43,710 nt of DNA, taken from positions 1-43,710 of the forward strand of contig NW_019774303.1 of assembly GCF_001039355.2 (NCBI RefSeq), given 5' to 3'. A program made the position numbers and the translations under genes. Shown here one piece after another: positions 1 to 12,047 of this stretch (the first letter of the stretch is position 1; every line of letters starts with the position of its first letter). Below the pieces are notes generated by a model, which was not told the DNA's origin, ran no database searches, and saw only the letters and a list, made by a program, of their open reading frames with translations. Origin of the DNA: Lingula anatina (lineage: Eukaryota; Brachiopoda; Lingulata; Lingulida; Lingulidae).

Positions 1-42
1 AATTGAATATACAAAATGTCTTAGTGTTTTTACTGATGGCTA

Positions 43-80
43 CATGGCTCAGTGAAAGCCTGGGGTTGGGGTTCGATTCC
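43..80 (+). repeat. tRNA-like SINE module 1 (copy A)
   Basis: An A-box-like tggctcagtgaaagcctgg is followed within 30 bases by a B-box ggttcgattcc. The spacing is too short for a functional tRNA, so this is a tRNA-derived fragment. Only the last bases of this module survive in copy B, which starts at the N at 8793. Confidence 0.5.
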
Positions 81-184
81 TGGCTCGGGCACTTTGGAAT
101 TACAAAGGTGTGCTATTAGAAATTTTCTTTGCTTACTATAAGAAGAAAGTCTACCCGGGGAGGGTGGGTGGGAACACTTAGAGA

Positions 185-240
185 AGTAGGTAGCACGCTT
201 GTCTCTGAGACAGAAGGTCCCCAGTTCGATTCCTGGCGAT
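185..240 (+). repeat. tRNA-like SINE module 2 (copy A)
   Basis: It reads like the D-arm to T-arm part of a tRNA: A-box agtaggtagcacgc, an anticodon-like loop ctctgag with CTG in the anticodon place, and B-box agttcgattcc. The T stem pairs as CCAG/CTGG only if the loop has eight bases, one more than a real tRNA, and no acceptor stem is evident. I therefore call it a tRNA-derived SINE or pseudo-tRNA. The matching module in copy B is at 8898-8957. Confidence 0.6.
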
Positions 241-344
241 TCTAGATCCCAGCAAATTACCTTTTGCAAAAATAAACCCAAATAAACAATTATTCAAACT
301 ACTATAAGAGGATCATACAAATGAGGAAACACGCGAACTGAGAC

Positions 345-406
345 AGTGGCTCAGACTAAAAAGCAGAAAAGAGTAAGCTAGGAGTTGAAAACCTAAGGTT
401 CAAGTC
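345..406 (+). repeat. tRNA-like SINE module 3 (copy A, degenerate)
   Basis: Degenerate partner of the better module at 9057-9133. The A-box is truncated (agtggctcagactaaa) and the B-box is ggttcaagtc. It stands in the same order and spacing after module 2 as in copy B. Confidence 0.45.
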
Positions 407-938
407 GAACTGAAGAAAAGAAAGTCAAGAATAAACATGTGACAATTTGCACATCATCTATTACAACTTTTATGTACGTTTATTATAACAAATACAAACA
501 ACTACACCATACAGATGTATGCAAAATCCGAACATTACGTTTTGGCTCTACATAAAAAGTAATTTTCATAACCACTGCGCAATTTGTGATATAAATTAAT
601 CTTAAATACAACTATTTACAACTAAATGTGTGGGAGATTCTATGCATTTTGAATATTGTCGCTCAAGATCAATCATTTTGGTTCTAAAAAAGTGTTCAAG
701 AACACTGCATACAAGACGACATAATACTGACCAGAACATGAAATTCTCAGGTTTTTGCTGCGACTTAAAAGAGAAAGTTGAAGATTTGACGTGAAGTATT
801 TTACAACTATCGTTCAAAGTTGACATTGGTGTATTTGTCTTGTGACTGATCCAATATTTCACCAAGGGACATTTTTATCCAAATTAAAAGGTGGTAACAA
901 ATTGAAAATTCTAAATGCATATGATCTCATGTAAGTGT

Positions 939-951
939 CCCCCCCCCCCCC
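939..951. repeat. Poly-C tract
   Basis: A run of cytosines in copy A only; copy B has no such run at the matching place (about 9530). Such tracts are unstable in replication and in sequencing. Confidence 0.85.
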
Positions 952-2762
952 GCACGCGGGTACACACTCATGACCCCACAACTAACTGTATGTCCCCATG
1001 CTGATGATCACACACAACACCAAACAAAATTTGATGAGTGTTTTTCTTATAGTTAAATGGATATGTACCTTATATTTTGCGTCATTTTTCTTCTCTTTGA
1101 ATCTTAAAATGGGATTTGGGTGGCATAATTTTGAGTGAACACTTAAATTTATGCGTCGTGCGAATCAAGAACAGCATGAGGACATGGTCAGTTTACAACC
1201 TTATCCTAGTCATAGTCATTTTTAAGAACAATATGTACACCAAATTAGAAAAGGTTATGCAAAAACAAGTTTACTTGAAATAATTAAGCACATTTACTCA
1301 GAAAATGCTAATAAACTCAACGGTCTCTGGTTTTCAGTGGTCAAGAAACACTCAGCAAAATTAACCCAACAGCACGTGCAGGACTGGCAACTAATCAGAC
1401 CTTTTGTTCTCAGTCACTCCTTGATCCCGACCGAAATATAGAATTAAGAAAATACTAAGTACAAGATCAACATTAAGTAAAACACTGACCTTCCAATTTT
1501 GTGGAAATCTTTTACTCTAACCAATCAAAGTGTCATTTTTTAAATAAATTTTTTGTTTTTCATGTTTGATTAGAAAAAAAAATTAGGCGATTAACTGACC
1601 AAGCTTCTTTAATTACTAGGAAATACCCATTTCCCCCAAATCAGAACTTTGCGACAACTTTAGTTTCGGATTTTTCAAAATTTCAACTTGTAAAAGATTC
1701 GATAAATGCCAGTTCTACATGTACATTTTAATTGACGCAAAAGGAAACACTTTCTGCTAATCACAGTTTCTCTTTGTGAGTATTTCCGCTGTGTAATGAA
1801 GGTATAAAGTTAATTTCCCTTCTTTAATAAAAAAACTTATTAATTGCGAAAAAAAAACTAACCCAACCTCCGACTTGATTTTCTGAAAACGAACATTTCT
1901 ACCCCCTCCCAGCAATAAAACTATGGGTCTGTCACTGATCAGACATACTACTAGTATATCAAAATACCTGGAACCCAAGGAAGTTTATTCTTACCATGCG
2001 TCATAACTGCATATTCATAATTTTAGGAAGTTCCGTTTTAATACGTGTGGGCAATTCTGCAATAACTCTTAAAAGTGTCATAATTTGGATTACAGCGTTT
2101 ACAGTTTATTGTAAATTTACGTTTCGCTCATTTCATCCAGTGAACCCACAATAAAAGATTCCTGAATGCATTTTACGTATTTTTCTTTTCTAAATTTAAC
2201 TTCATAAAAATTCAATATTTGTATTCAATTTTATATAAATAATCATGCATTTTCAAGTGCATAACAAAGCGTCTTATTACATATTTGCCCACACATATAA
2301 TTTTACAATCAAACATTGAACAGGTCGTACTATACTAGCACTGTGTTCTGCCTGGGCTTTAATTAATGATAATTTTACAATTACTTTCATTTTCATAGAT
2401 CACTTGAGCAAGGCACTTTTTTAACCTCAAAGGTGTCGTTTCAGATTCGAAAACTGGTCGGTATAAACAAAAATTTAAATTACAATAAAAACATCGTGCG
2501 CGGATAGAGTGCTGTGCTACAACTTTTTTACACATGTATAATAATAAACCAGCGACGTGCAAGGTTGACGCTTGGATTTAGTCCATTTTATCGGAAGTTT
2601 CATGAAAAAAACACTCGTTACAAGCTGCACTTCATATGATACACGTTTTGATGCAGAATCTTACAACCCAAAGCACACATTTCAAACCAAAGCAAATGTC
2701 AACCCTGCAAGTTGACTATACGACAAACTTCGGCACACAAGACAACGTTGACATGGGTGACT

Positions 2763-3853
2763 GGCGAACACGAATCTGATGTCTTTTCTGGGAGTGCGTC
2801 CATTCTCATCGTAGACGGTTGTTATGAGGCACTGAAATTAAGTGAAAATGAAATGGATTAAACAAAATTCATAACAATATCTTAGGATTTGACAAAGTGA
2901 AATGCATAATATTAATAATAATCTTGATTGGTTTTTGGCATTCTTAGTTATACATTATTTTTCGTATTTTGTGGGTAGTGTGATATAAATTCAGGATTTT
3001 ATTGCTACATGTGCTTTTTAAAACTTCTTCAGAATGATTTCAACACTTACTGTATACCAATGCATCCACACTTAAATAAATTCGTAATCCGAATACTGGC
3101 ACTTTAGCTCAACTTTTTAAAAATCAAATACTTTATGCAAACAATTTATTTCAGATTATAATATCAAGGACGGTATGTAATCGAAATTGCAATCAGAAAA
3201 AAATGAAGTCAAGGGAGGTCGACAGTGCCAAGCAAATATACGTTTGCTTTCCTGGTCGCGGCTAGTTCTCTATAAAATAATTTGTTTATTGTCAGTTAAC
3301 TTTAATANGGCGAACACGAATCTGATGTCTTTTCTGGGAGTGCGTCCATTCTCATCGTAGACGGTTGTTATGAGGCACTGAAATTAAGTGAAAATGAAAT
3401 GGATTAAACAAAATTCATAACAATATCTTAGGATTTGACAAAGTGAAATGCATAATATTAATAATAATCTTGATTGGTTTTTGGCTTTCTTAGTTATACA
3501 TTATTTTTCGTATTTTGTGGGTAGTGTGATATAAATTCAGGATTTTATTGCTACATGTGCTTTTTAAAACCTCTTCAGAATGATTTCAACACTTACTTCA
3601 TACCAATGCATCCACACTTAAATAAATTCGTAATCCGAATACTGGCACTTTAGCTCAACTATTTAAAAATCAAATACTTTATGCAAACAATTTATTTCAG
3701 ATTATAATATCAAGGACGGTATGTAATCGAAATTGCAATCAGAAAAAAATGAAGTCAAGGGAGGTCGACAGTGCCAAGCAAATATACGTTTGCTTTCCTG
3801 GTTGCGGCTAGTTCTCTATAAAATAATTTGTTTATTGTCAGTTAACTTTAATA
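2763..3853. repeat. 545-bp direct duplication across an N (probable uncollapsed contig overlap)
   Basis: Bases 2763-3307 repeat at 3309-3853 with an offset of exactly 546, separated by one N at 3308. The two copies differ at only a handful of positions (for example ggcattc/ggctttc and gtcgcgg/gttgcgg). Copy B has the stretch once. Near identity, abutting ends and the N together point to two allelic contig ends joined without merging rather than a biological tandem repeat. Confidence 0.85.
3308..3308. other. Assembly N (contig join)
   Basis: A single unresolved base between the two copies of the 545-bp duplication. Confidence 0.95.
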
Positions 3854-3933
3854 AACAGGATATATTTGTACAGGTCACTGTCAAAAAATAAAAAAAGGCA
3901 CCCATTGGGAGCTGAGAATGTTACAGTAGTTAC

Positions 3934-4033
3934 CTGCTTTGTCGTCTTGCTTTGTTTAAGACGGAATAACGCATTCAGACCTTTGGACGGCTGGAATAAT
4001 CTTCTCACTTCTTTATGAGTAAATACTTTCCTT
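3934..4033 (-). CDS. Candidate 100-nt exon on the minus strand (copy A), unknown function
   Basis: Read on the minus strand, a pyrimidine tract ending gctttttccag is followed by 100 open bases and then a strong donor, aagcag|gtaact. The frame encodes a basic segment with HKEVRRLF and LFRLKQSK. The matching exon in copy B (11948-12047) keeps both splice signals and the length. Only three bases differ inside it: two are silent and one changes Thr to Ala. The flanking parts of the same frame show mainly amino-acid-changing differences. That pattern hints at coding constraint, though three changes are few. I do not recognise the family. Confidence 0.3.
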
Positions 4034-4694
4034 CTGGAAAAAGCAATATAAAAAGTTATTAAACTTTCCAAGCTCATTTCAGCATTCATGTCAATGAAAT
4101 ATATCCAAGAGCCATAACGTCTAAAGTGGGAAATGCATACTTTTGGATAAAATGTCGTCAACATAAACCGATCAGTGTTGCCTTATATCATCTATACAGT
4201 ACTTACAACAAACTACATCAGTTCTCAGTGCCAAAATTTCAGTCTACGTGTGGAAATTGTGGCAATGTGGCACGTGAAGCTTCTTCCTCTTCCTTCTGAC
4301 CTTGGTCCTATCTGAATACCTCTCACCAAAATGCTCACCTGGTTTACATAATAATAGCACTGACTGTGAGATTGTGTTAGAGAAGACACGATGCGGCTTA
4401 ACGCAATCTAAACGTTATCATCAGGTTATTGCACAAACAAACCATTTTGTTTTGTCCATCTATAGACCTTCATCCCAAATAAATGAGGTTTTTATTATTA
4501 AAGCATCCCAATTAAAACATGCTGTCGCCTATTGCTCAAGCACTGTAAATATTTAACACTAGAGTTGTGGCGACTAAGATTTGTACATGTATATCTGACA
4601 TTTTTATTTTTATGCAGCAGTACATATGAACCCAAATATGCTTCTTAGAAAAAATAAATCACATAAGAATCAGTTTACTGAGTTACGCATCATT

Positions 4695-5059
4695 CGTGAA
4701 GGTATTGTTTTCTGATTTCATTGTTTGTTCTCTGTTGTCGTGACTGTGGTTGCGTGCGACGTTGTATATGTGCGCACGGTTGTTTTTACGTCGCTTATTC
4801 TTCTTTGTAACGTTAAAATGATACATACGTTACCGATACATACGTTACCATGAGGCGTGTAAATATTTATTCTATTTTCATTGGTTTTCTTTCGCTTTGT
4901 GGGCCAACACTTATGTCTTTTATTTGTGTTTCATTAAAATAGTGTTGGCGCACAAAAGGAGAGACAACCAATGAAAATAGAATAAAAAATATTTACACGC
5001 TTTATGGTAACGTATGTATCATTTTAACGTAACAAAGAAGCGCACATATACAACGTCGC
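4695..5059. mobile_element. Foldback (long inverted repeat) element, copy A
   Basis: Two long arms are inverted copies of each other around a small core. The outer 20-mer gcgacgttgtatatgtgcgc (4756-4775) returns inverted and perfect at 5040-5059, and the core has gccaacact/agtgttggc (4903-4949). The arms include matching segments around cattggtt and aaccaatg and around tacgttacc and ggtaacgta. About 24 bases are deleted from the right arm compared with copies B and C. There is no coding capacity, so it looks like a MITE or foldback element embedded in the larger repeat. Confidence 0.75.
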
Positions 5060-5357
5060 TGACTTGATATCTGTAATATTCTGCAGGAAGAAATGGGAGA
5101 CATGGCCTAGTTTTTTACCTCTCAAAAAGTTTGCAATATACTTTGTCTTTCAGTGGTCCCCGATTCTTTAATATTACCAATGTTATCACTTTGAACCGCA
5201 TGAAATACTTTTGGAAGTAAAAGAATCATATTAGAAACTATCACTACACTTTCTTTTTATCATTTTATTTTTATTCATCTTAGTATTGCCACTGACATAT
5301 CTACTAGTGCCTCAATTTAGGACTCATTCCCAATGACACTATTGATCTATGTAAATC

Positions 5358-5514
5358 GATCCAACTCCACAGGGACTCTTGCTGAATGCAATTGGATTGG
5401 CTGGCCTCCTTTTGTTTATAACATGCTTATTTTTCATTTTCTACTCAAAGCTAGGGGGTGGTATGCTAATCTCTTAATCTGATTACATTCAGCAAGAGTC
5501 CCCCTGAATTGATC
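5358..5514. mobile_element. 157-bp inverted-repeat element, copy A
   Basis: The ends are inverted repeats of about 40 bases starting at GATC; both arms contain agggactcttgctgaatg-type sequence (right arm cattcagcaagagtccc). It has no coding capacity. The same element is at 13390-13546 and 36041-36197, always in the same place in the large repeat, so it was present before that repeat multiplied. Confidence 0.7.
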
Positions 5515-5603
5515 TAGACAGATAAAGCACTGAATGCACTCTTATTTTTATTGGGACCGAGTTCTTAGACCTAAATATTCTTACACAGTCCTTGGACCTA
5601 AAT

Positions 5604-5604
5604 N
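5604..5604. other. Assembly N (contig join)
   Basis: Copy A stops here in mid-repeat and unrelated Penelope-like 3' sequence begins on the next base. Confidence 0.95.
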
Positions 5605-5710
5605 ATAATCCCCGAAGAAGGCCTAGGGGCCGAAAGCTCGGATTGTATTTAACAACTATAATGTAGATCTTTCAAGGTGCATCAATATATATACTTCTAT
5701 TTTTATCAAG
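5605..5710 (+). mobile_element. Penelope-like element, 3' end fragment with structured motif
   Basis: This stretch matches 16256-16355, the tail that follows the GIY-YIG relic. It has an outer stem AATCC (5607-5611) with GGATT (5640-5644), an inner hairpin GGCC (5620-5623) with GGCC (5628-5631), and an internal loop with CGAAGAA on one side and GAAAGC on the other. Penelope-like elements are known to carry hammerhead ribozymes; this core resembles one but is degenerate. The coding part is missing because the fragment begins at the N. Confidence 0.6.
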
Positions 5711-8700
5711 ATCTATACGGTGAATCAACATGAATCCTCAAGATAACGTTTAGTTCACGATCCCAGCGACAGATAACCGCAGCTCTGGGATCATGCCCAT
5801 GGATTCTGCCTTCAACTTGTCCCAAACCACAGACTAATAGGACTCGGCAGCTCACCACGCTGTGTATCTACCAAGAAGATCACTGTCGAAACACACGGAA
5901 TGCTTCATTTGCACGTACGCTGTACTTTTCCTTGACATCTGACCAAAACGGACAGGATCTAAAGAGAAAATCTGGTTCCTGTGAAGGAGTACAGCATTGA
6001 TGTGAGGGTGTCTGGAGACAGTGACATTCCATACTGACTGCAAAAACCTGTATGCATAAAGATTAAAATTTTGAATAAAATACGTGCTCTATCAGGAAGC
6101 TAGTGCAACTGTTTTAAAATAGGTGTGATATGAGTCTCACTGGGTTAAAATACATGCTAAATTCTTTTGAAATTGCTGCAGTAATTTTTTTCTTTCTTTG
6201 GTACAGCCATAGAGTAAAGAGTTGCAGTAGTCTCACTATATTATTATCTTTTATTGCGCTAATATCATTACGCGTATTTCATATTAGAGATATTGGAAAA
6301 ATGTTGCTTTTTCAAACGTTGGCCTTAATAACGTATCGAACCCCCCAAACAAGGGTGACAGCGGTACGTAAACAGCTCTCATAGTTTGAAGATAGCCTAT
6401 ATCTTTACTGCTTTGTCTATTACTTTATTTTTGATAAATCGTTCATCGTAGAGAATCAAATCACCATTTGATTAGAGCATTTGCTAACAAAAGAGAACGC
6501 GCGCATGCGTGCGTGCACACATACGGATTCATGAGAGAATAAAGATGAGGAAATCACATGCATCAAAATTAATTTTATTGTGCAGATAAAAATATTAAAG
6601 CATTGTACATTCACAAATAATTCACTGGTTATTTTATGTCCGTAAAATTACAAATCCAAAACAAGGTGCCAAATTTCCGATTGCAGCATTTCTGTTTACC
6701 TCCAAACGGCTCAATCGCATGGTCTGCTGGTCACAACAAAAACTGCTCAGATATTAAAATCAGTTTGCAATATTATGTAATATCAAGAAAGCCGACGACC
6801 TACATAATGTCGCTGGGGTGGATAAGGATCTAAGGTTAATTTTCTTCTCGTATGTTTTGAAATGTGCTGAACACAAACTCGTCCAATGTATTTTTAATGT
6901 TGTAAAGTACAAATGAAGTTCCATCCGTAAAATATTGGTGAGAGTTGAAAAGGAAAGGCGGTCACTTCAGCCAGCCACCTCCCCCTACCATAAATGTAAT
7001 GGGATGGACAGCCTGGAAGGAGACGTCACTGCCTCAGTGCTGAGTGATCAGGAAGTGGAGCGAAGGCGGCTTAGATATTAAGTATACGAATATCGTAATT
7101 TCAGCCATATCAATATAATGTTTTAAGAAACCAATGTTAGGTATTTAGTGATAAGTTAATTGTGATTTAATTTTGAAAAGTATTTTGACGCCCGTTTGCT
7201 TAAAAGTGGTTTGAACATTTCCCAACATTTTCCCCACGTACTATTTATTTCCTCCTTCACGTCATCTCATCATATAAAACAAAGGAAGATGCAGTTGCAA
7301 TTCATGTTCAGTATTTGAACTTCGTCGGTAGAAATAATAGTGGCAGTCGAAGTTTACTGTGAAAAGTGGCCAAGGAGGGGAAAATGCTGTGAAATGTCTT
7401 GTGAGAGTCTGGCTATTGGCATGTTGATATTTAGTGAGCGGTTGGTAGTGGAATTATAGAATATGACATAGGTATATTAATAAACGTCCGTTTCCTAAGT
7501 AAAGAACATAATTCAAGTATTAAGGGGATATAGTAATACACTTCCATTTCGAATATTGGCAAGATTCGTAAATTAAGATTTAATATTTCATTTCAATAAA
7601 ATGTGTGAGCTAAACTGTGGTTGTATTGATTTCTGCGTGACATGTTATAAGATGAACCCTTCAAGACATAGGGGGCGAACTGATGACCCGAAATGCTGTT
7701 CTGAACGGGTTTGAAAAGGCTTTATCCAAAGGTGTCTTTTACGTGTTTCATATCAATATAGCATCACGAATTTGAGGTGATTTACGAATTAAATGTTATA
7801 TATTTAAAACGTACTCATATATAAGAAAGCATGGTCATCAGTTTAAAAAATGCTTTATTGTATTGAAATATGTTGTATACTATCGTAGTTTCAAGATTGT
7901 CACAAGTGACGTTTGTGAAATGGTACTATATGTGGTATTCTTCAGCAAGACAGCAAGGGATGACTTTCTAGTTTGGATGAGAATAAAGTACTCAAAAATA
8001 CACTAATTTTATGCCGGTTTAAAGCCAAATATTTTTCTGTAATATTCAACAATTTCACCTAAATCACCAATGAACACATTATCGAATCCAGTAATAAATT
8101 CTACAAGTCCGGTGTCGAATTCTTAATTTCTTTTTTTACCGGCTGCGGAGAGAGTAAACTTCAGTCTTATTCTCCAAATATACTGAAATCAAGAATGAGA
8201 CGACTTACGCTCATTGTGTGTCTTTCTTTCAATGTTCAGAAGGGAAAAAAGGATTATCGTCTCTTGAAATTTGAGTATTTGCTGTCTTGTTGAGTAAGAG
8301 ATGCCATTTTACGAATCAAGATCGATTATTTTGTGTCTCAGGTGAAGTATGTAGAATTAAGAAATTTCATTTCTATTTGAGAAAAATCCCTTCTCGAAAA
8401 GCTGATTTCGTACATGTAAATACCATTCATATGATGGAAAAGACACTATTTTCGTGTTTTACTTATCTCTGAACGTAGTTCTTACAATGTAAAATATGTA
8501 CACGTTTTATCCTGAAATATATGTTTTTGCCATTAATCTGTTGAACAAATACATTTATGGGAATGAAAATTGCTTTATTTTCCAAATTTAACTGTTTTAA
8601 CAGCATCATTAACAGCATCATTCTATCGACCAGATGATGCAGAAATTATTGATGTATATTCGAATTTATTCGAAATTATGTTCAGAAGGTTTTTTTCGAA

Positions 8701-8792
8701 TTGAAAATAGATGTAGGAAATATGAGAAAAATCGTTATCTGTCCCTTGGATTTTAAGCCTGATTTCATGTAAATGTAGTTTGTTTTCTAATT
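5711..8792. other. Spacer between copies A and B, no recognisable gene
   Basis: AT-rich DNA with short frames (for example 6130-6384 and 6636-6833) that show no family motif, no repeat partner in the window and no convincing splice context. There is a short alternating stretch of gcgcgcatgcgtgcgtgcac near 6497. I see no supported gene. Confidence 0.6.
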
Positions 8793-8793
8793 N
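8793..8793. other. Assembly N (contig join)
   Basis: Copy B begins on the next base, at the position matching base 77 of copy A. Confidence 0.95.
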
Positions 8794-8897
8794 TTCCTGG
8801 CTCGGGCACTTTGGAATTACAAAGGGGTGCTATTAGAATTTTCCTTTGGTTACTATAAGAAGAAAGTCTACACGGGGAGGGTGGGTGGGAACACTTA

Positions 8898-8957
8898 GAG
8901 AAGTAGGTAACGCGCTTGCCTCTGAGACAGAAGGTCCCCAGTTCGATTCCTGGCGCT
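8898..8957 (+). repeat. tRNA-like SINE module 2 (copy B)
   Basis: Counterpart of 185-240: A-box aagtaggtaacgcgc (8901-8915) and B-box agttcgattcc (8940-8950). The anticodon-stem pairing is weaker than in copy A, as expected for a relic. Confidence 0.55.
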
Positions 8958-9056
8958 TCTAGGTCCCAGCAAATTACCTTTTGCAAAAATAAACCCAAAT
9001 AAACAATTTAAACTAATACAAGAGGATCATACGAATGGGGAAAAGCAAGCTGAGAC

Positions 9057-9133
9057 ATTGGCTCAGTAGGTAAGGCGATAGGCTAAGAAGTAGAAGAAGG
9101 CGGCCAAGAAGCTGAAAACCAAAGGTTCGAGTC
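9057..9133 (+). repeat. tRNA-like SINE module 3 (copy B)
   Basis: The best-preserved module: ttggctcagtaggtaaggc (9058-9076) matches the A-box consensus and ggttcgagtc (9124-9133) the B-box, about 50 bases apart. The bases between do not fold as an anticodon arm and variable loop of a working tRNA. It is a pol III promoter-like relic of SINE type. Confidence 0.55.
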
Positions 9134-11947
9134 AAGCTAAAGAAAAGAATGTAAGAAATGAGCAAGCGGTACTTTTGCACATTTTGAAACTATATCTATT
9201 ACAACTTTTATGTACGTTTATTAAAACAAATACAAAAAATTGCGATATACATAAAAAGTAATTTTCATAACTACTTAGCATTTCGAGATATAAATCAAGC
9301 TTAAATACAATTATCTACAACTGAATGTGTTGGACGTTCTATGCATTTTGAAAATTGTCTCTCAAGATCAATCGTTTTGGTTTAAAAAATGTTCAAGAAC
9401 ACTGCATACGGGACGACATAATACCGAACATGAAAACTGATCCAAAATTTTCACAGAGGAACATTTTTATCCAAATTCAAGGGTGGTAACGATTCCGAAA
9501 ATTCAAAATGCATATGATCTCATGTAAGCGTTTCCACCGCACGCGGGTACACACTCATGACCCCACAGCTAACTGTATGTCCCCATGCTGATGATCACAC
9601 ACAACACCAAACAGCAGTCAAACATTATTCAATTCTGTTAATTTGATGAGTGCTTTTCTTATAGATAAAAGGATATGTAACTTATATTTTGCGTCATTTT
9701 TCTTCTCTTTAAATCTTAAAATAGGATTTAGGTGGCACAATTTTGAGTGAACACAAATTTATGCGTCGTGCGAATCAAGAACAGCATGAAGACATAGTCA
9801 GTTTACAACCTTATCCCAGTCATAGTCATTTTAAGAACAATATGTACACAAAATTAGAAAAGGTTATGCAAAAACAAATTTACTTAAAATAACTAAGCAC
9901 ATTTACTCAGAAAATGCTAATAAACTGAACTGTCTCTGGTATTCAGTGATCAAGAAACACTCAGCAAAAATAACCCAACAGCACGTGCAGGACTGGCACC
10001 TAATCAGGCCTTTTGTTCTCAATCACCCCTTGATTCCGATCGAAATATAGAATTAAGAAAGTACTAAGTACAAGATCAACATTAAGTAAAACACTGACCT
10101 TCCAATTTTGTGGAAATCTTTTACTCTAACCAATCAAAGTGTCATTTTTTAAATAAATTTTCTGTTTTTTCATGTTTGATTAGCCAAAAAAATTTATGCG
10201 ATTAACTGACCAAGTTTCTTTAATTACTAGGAAATACCCATTTCCCCCAAATCAGAACTTTGCGACAACTTTAGTTTCGGATTTTTCAAAATTTCAACTA
10301 TAAATGCCAGTTCTACATGTATACTTTAATTGACGCAAAAGGAAACACTTTCTGCTAATCACAGTTTCTCTTTGTGAGTATTTACGCTTTGTAATGAAGG
10401 TATAAAGTTAATTTCCCTACAAAAACTTATTAATTGCGAAAAAAACTAACCCAACCCCTGATTTGATTTTCTGAAAACGAACATTTCTACCCCCTCCCAG
10501 CAATAAAACTATGGGTCTGTCACTGATCAGACATAGTACTAGTATATCAAAATACTGGGAACCCAAGGAAGTTTATTCTTACCATGCGTCATAACCGCAT
10601 ATTCATAATTTTAGAAAGCCCCGTTTTAATACGTGTGGGCAATTCTGCAATAAATCTTAAAAGTGTCGTATTTTGGATTACAGCGTTTACAGTTTATTGT
10701 AAATTTACGTTTCGCTCATTTCATCCAATGAACCCACAATAAAAGATTCCTGAATGCATTTTACGTATTTTTCTATTCTAAATTTAACTTCATAAAAATT
10801 AGTATTTGTATTCAATTTTATATGAATAATCACGCATTTTTAAGTGCACAATGAAACGTCTTATTACATATTTGCCCGGTCGTACTAGCACTGTGCTCTG
10901 CCTGGACTTTACTTAATGATAATTTTACAATTACTTTCATTTTCATAGATCACTTAAGCAAGACATTTTAGTATAACCTCAAAAGTGTCGTTCAGATTCG
11001 AAAACTGGTCGGTATAAACAAAAATTTAAATTACAATAAAAACATCGTGCGAATATAGAGTGCTGTACTACAACTCTTTTTACACATGTATAATAATAAA
11101 CCAGCGACGTGCAGGGTTGACGCTTGGATTTAGTCCATTTTATCGGAAGTTTCATGAAAAAACCACTCGTTACAAGCTGCACTTCATTTGATACACGTTT
11201 TGATGCAGAATATTACAACCCAAAGCACACATTTCAAACCAAAGCAAATGTCAACCCTGCAAGTTGACTATACGACAAACTTCGTCACACAAGACAACGT
11301 TGACATGGGTGCGGGCGCTAGCGAACACGAATCTGATGTCTTTTCTGGGAGTGCGTCCATTCTCATCGTAGACGGTTGTTACGAGGCACTGAAATTAAAT
11401 GAAAAATGAAATAAACTAAATTCATAATAATATCTAAGGAATTGACAAAGTGAAATACATAATATTAATAATAATCTTGATTGGTTTTTTACTTTCTTAG
11501 TTATACATTATTCTGCGTATTTTGTGGGTAGAGTGATATCAATACAGGATTTCATTGTTACATGTGCTTATTTTAACTTCTTCAGAATAATTTTACCAAT
11601 TACTTCATACCAATGCATCCATACTTAAATAAATTCGTAAATGCTGGCACTTTAGCTCAACTTTTTAAAATCAAATACTTTATGAAAACATTTTATTTCA
11701 GATTATAATATCAAGGACGGTATGTAATTGAAATCATGAAAATTGAAGTCAAGGGAAGTCGACAGTGCCTAGCAAATATACGTTTGCTTTACTGGTCGGG
11801 GTTAGTTCTCTTGAAAACCACTTGTTTATTGTCAGTTAACTGGATATATGTGGATATATAAACAGGATATATGTGTACAAGCCGCTGTCATAGAAAAAGG
11901 CGCCCATTGGGAGCTGAGAATGTACCGGTAGTTACCTGTGTAGTTAC

Positions 11948-12047
11948 CTGCTTTGTCGTCTTGCTTTGTTTAAGACGGAATAACGCGTTCAGACCCTTGG
12001 ACGGCTGGAATAATCTTCTCACTTCTTTATGAGCAAATACTTTCCTT
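11948..12047 (-). CDS. Candidate 100-nt exon on the minus strand (copy B), unknown function
   Basis: Counterpart of 3934-4033, with the same acceptor (ttttccag) and donor (cag|gtaact). The frame is open, and a small duplication of the donor region (gttacctgtgtagttacctg on the plus strand) offers a second possible donor 12 bases downstream. Whether it is transcribed cannot be told from sequence. Confidence 0.3.

Larger units (their letters stand above)
1..5603. repeat. Large interspersed repeat, copy A
   Basis: From about base 77 to 5590 this block aligns collinearly with 8794-13625 (copy B); its part from about 4212 also aligns with 34279-36270 (copy C). The copies differ by scattered substitutions and small indels. 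The block contains tRNA-like modules, a minus-strand candidate exon, a foldback element (about 4695-5059) and a 157-bp inverted-repeat element. Most of 410-2700 is AT-rich DNA in which I see no gene; the short frames there are not conserved between copies. It ends at an N (5604), so its true right edge is hidden. Confidence 0.9.

Noticed and set aside
185-240. Functional tRNA-Gln (CTG anticodon)
   Set aside because: No acceptor stem, T loop one base too long, and embedded in a row of three similar modules; better read as SINE-derived.
30-281. Minus-strand frame with PGIELGTF and PGIEPQP, and its partner at 8765-8998
   Set aside because: These peptides are the antisense reading of the tRNA-like B-boxes (ggttcgattcc), and the second frame crosses an N. 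They are not protein evidence.
4302-4556. 84-codon plus-strand frame repeated at 34366-34620
   Set aside because: The copies differ at five residues and every difference I see is amino-acid-changing; copy B has a frame-breaking indel. This fits non-coding drift.
7679-7710. Hammerhead ribozyme at ctgatgacccgaaatg
   Set aside because: CTGATGA is present but GAAA follows with no room for stem II, and no flanking stems pair.
11188-11409. 73-codon frame in copy B
   Set aside because: Broken by indels at the matching place in copy A (near 2755), and no motif.
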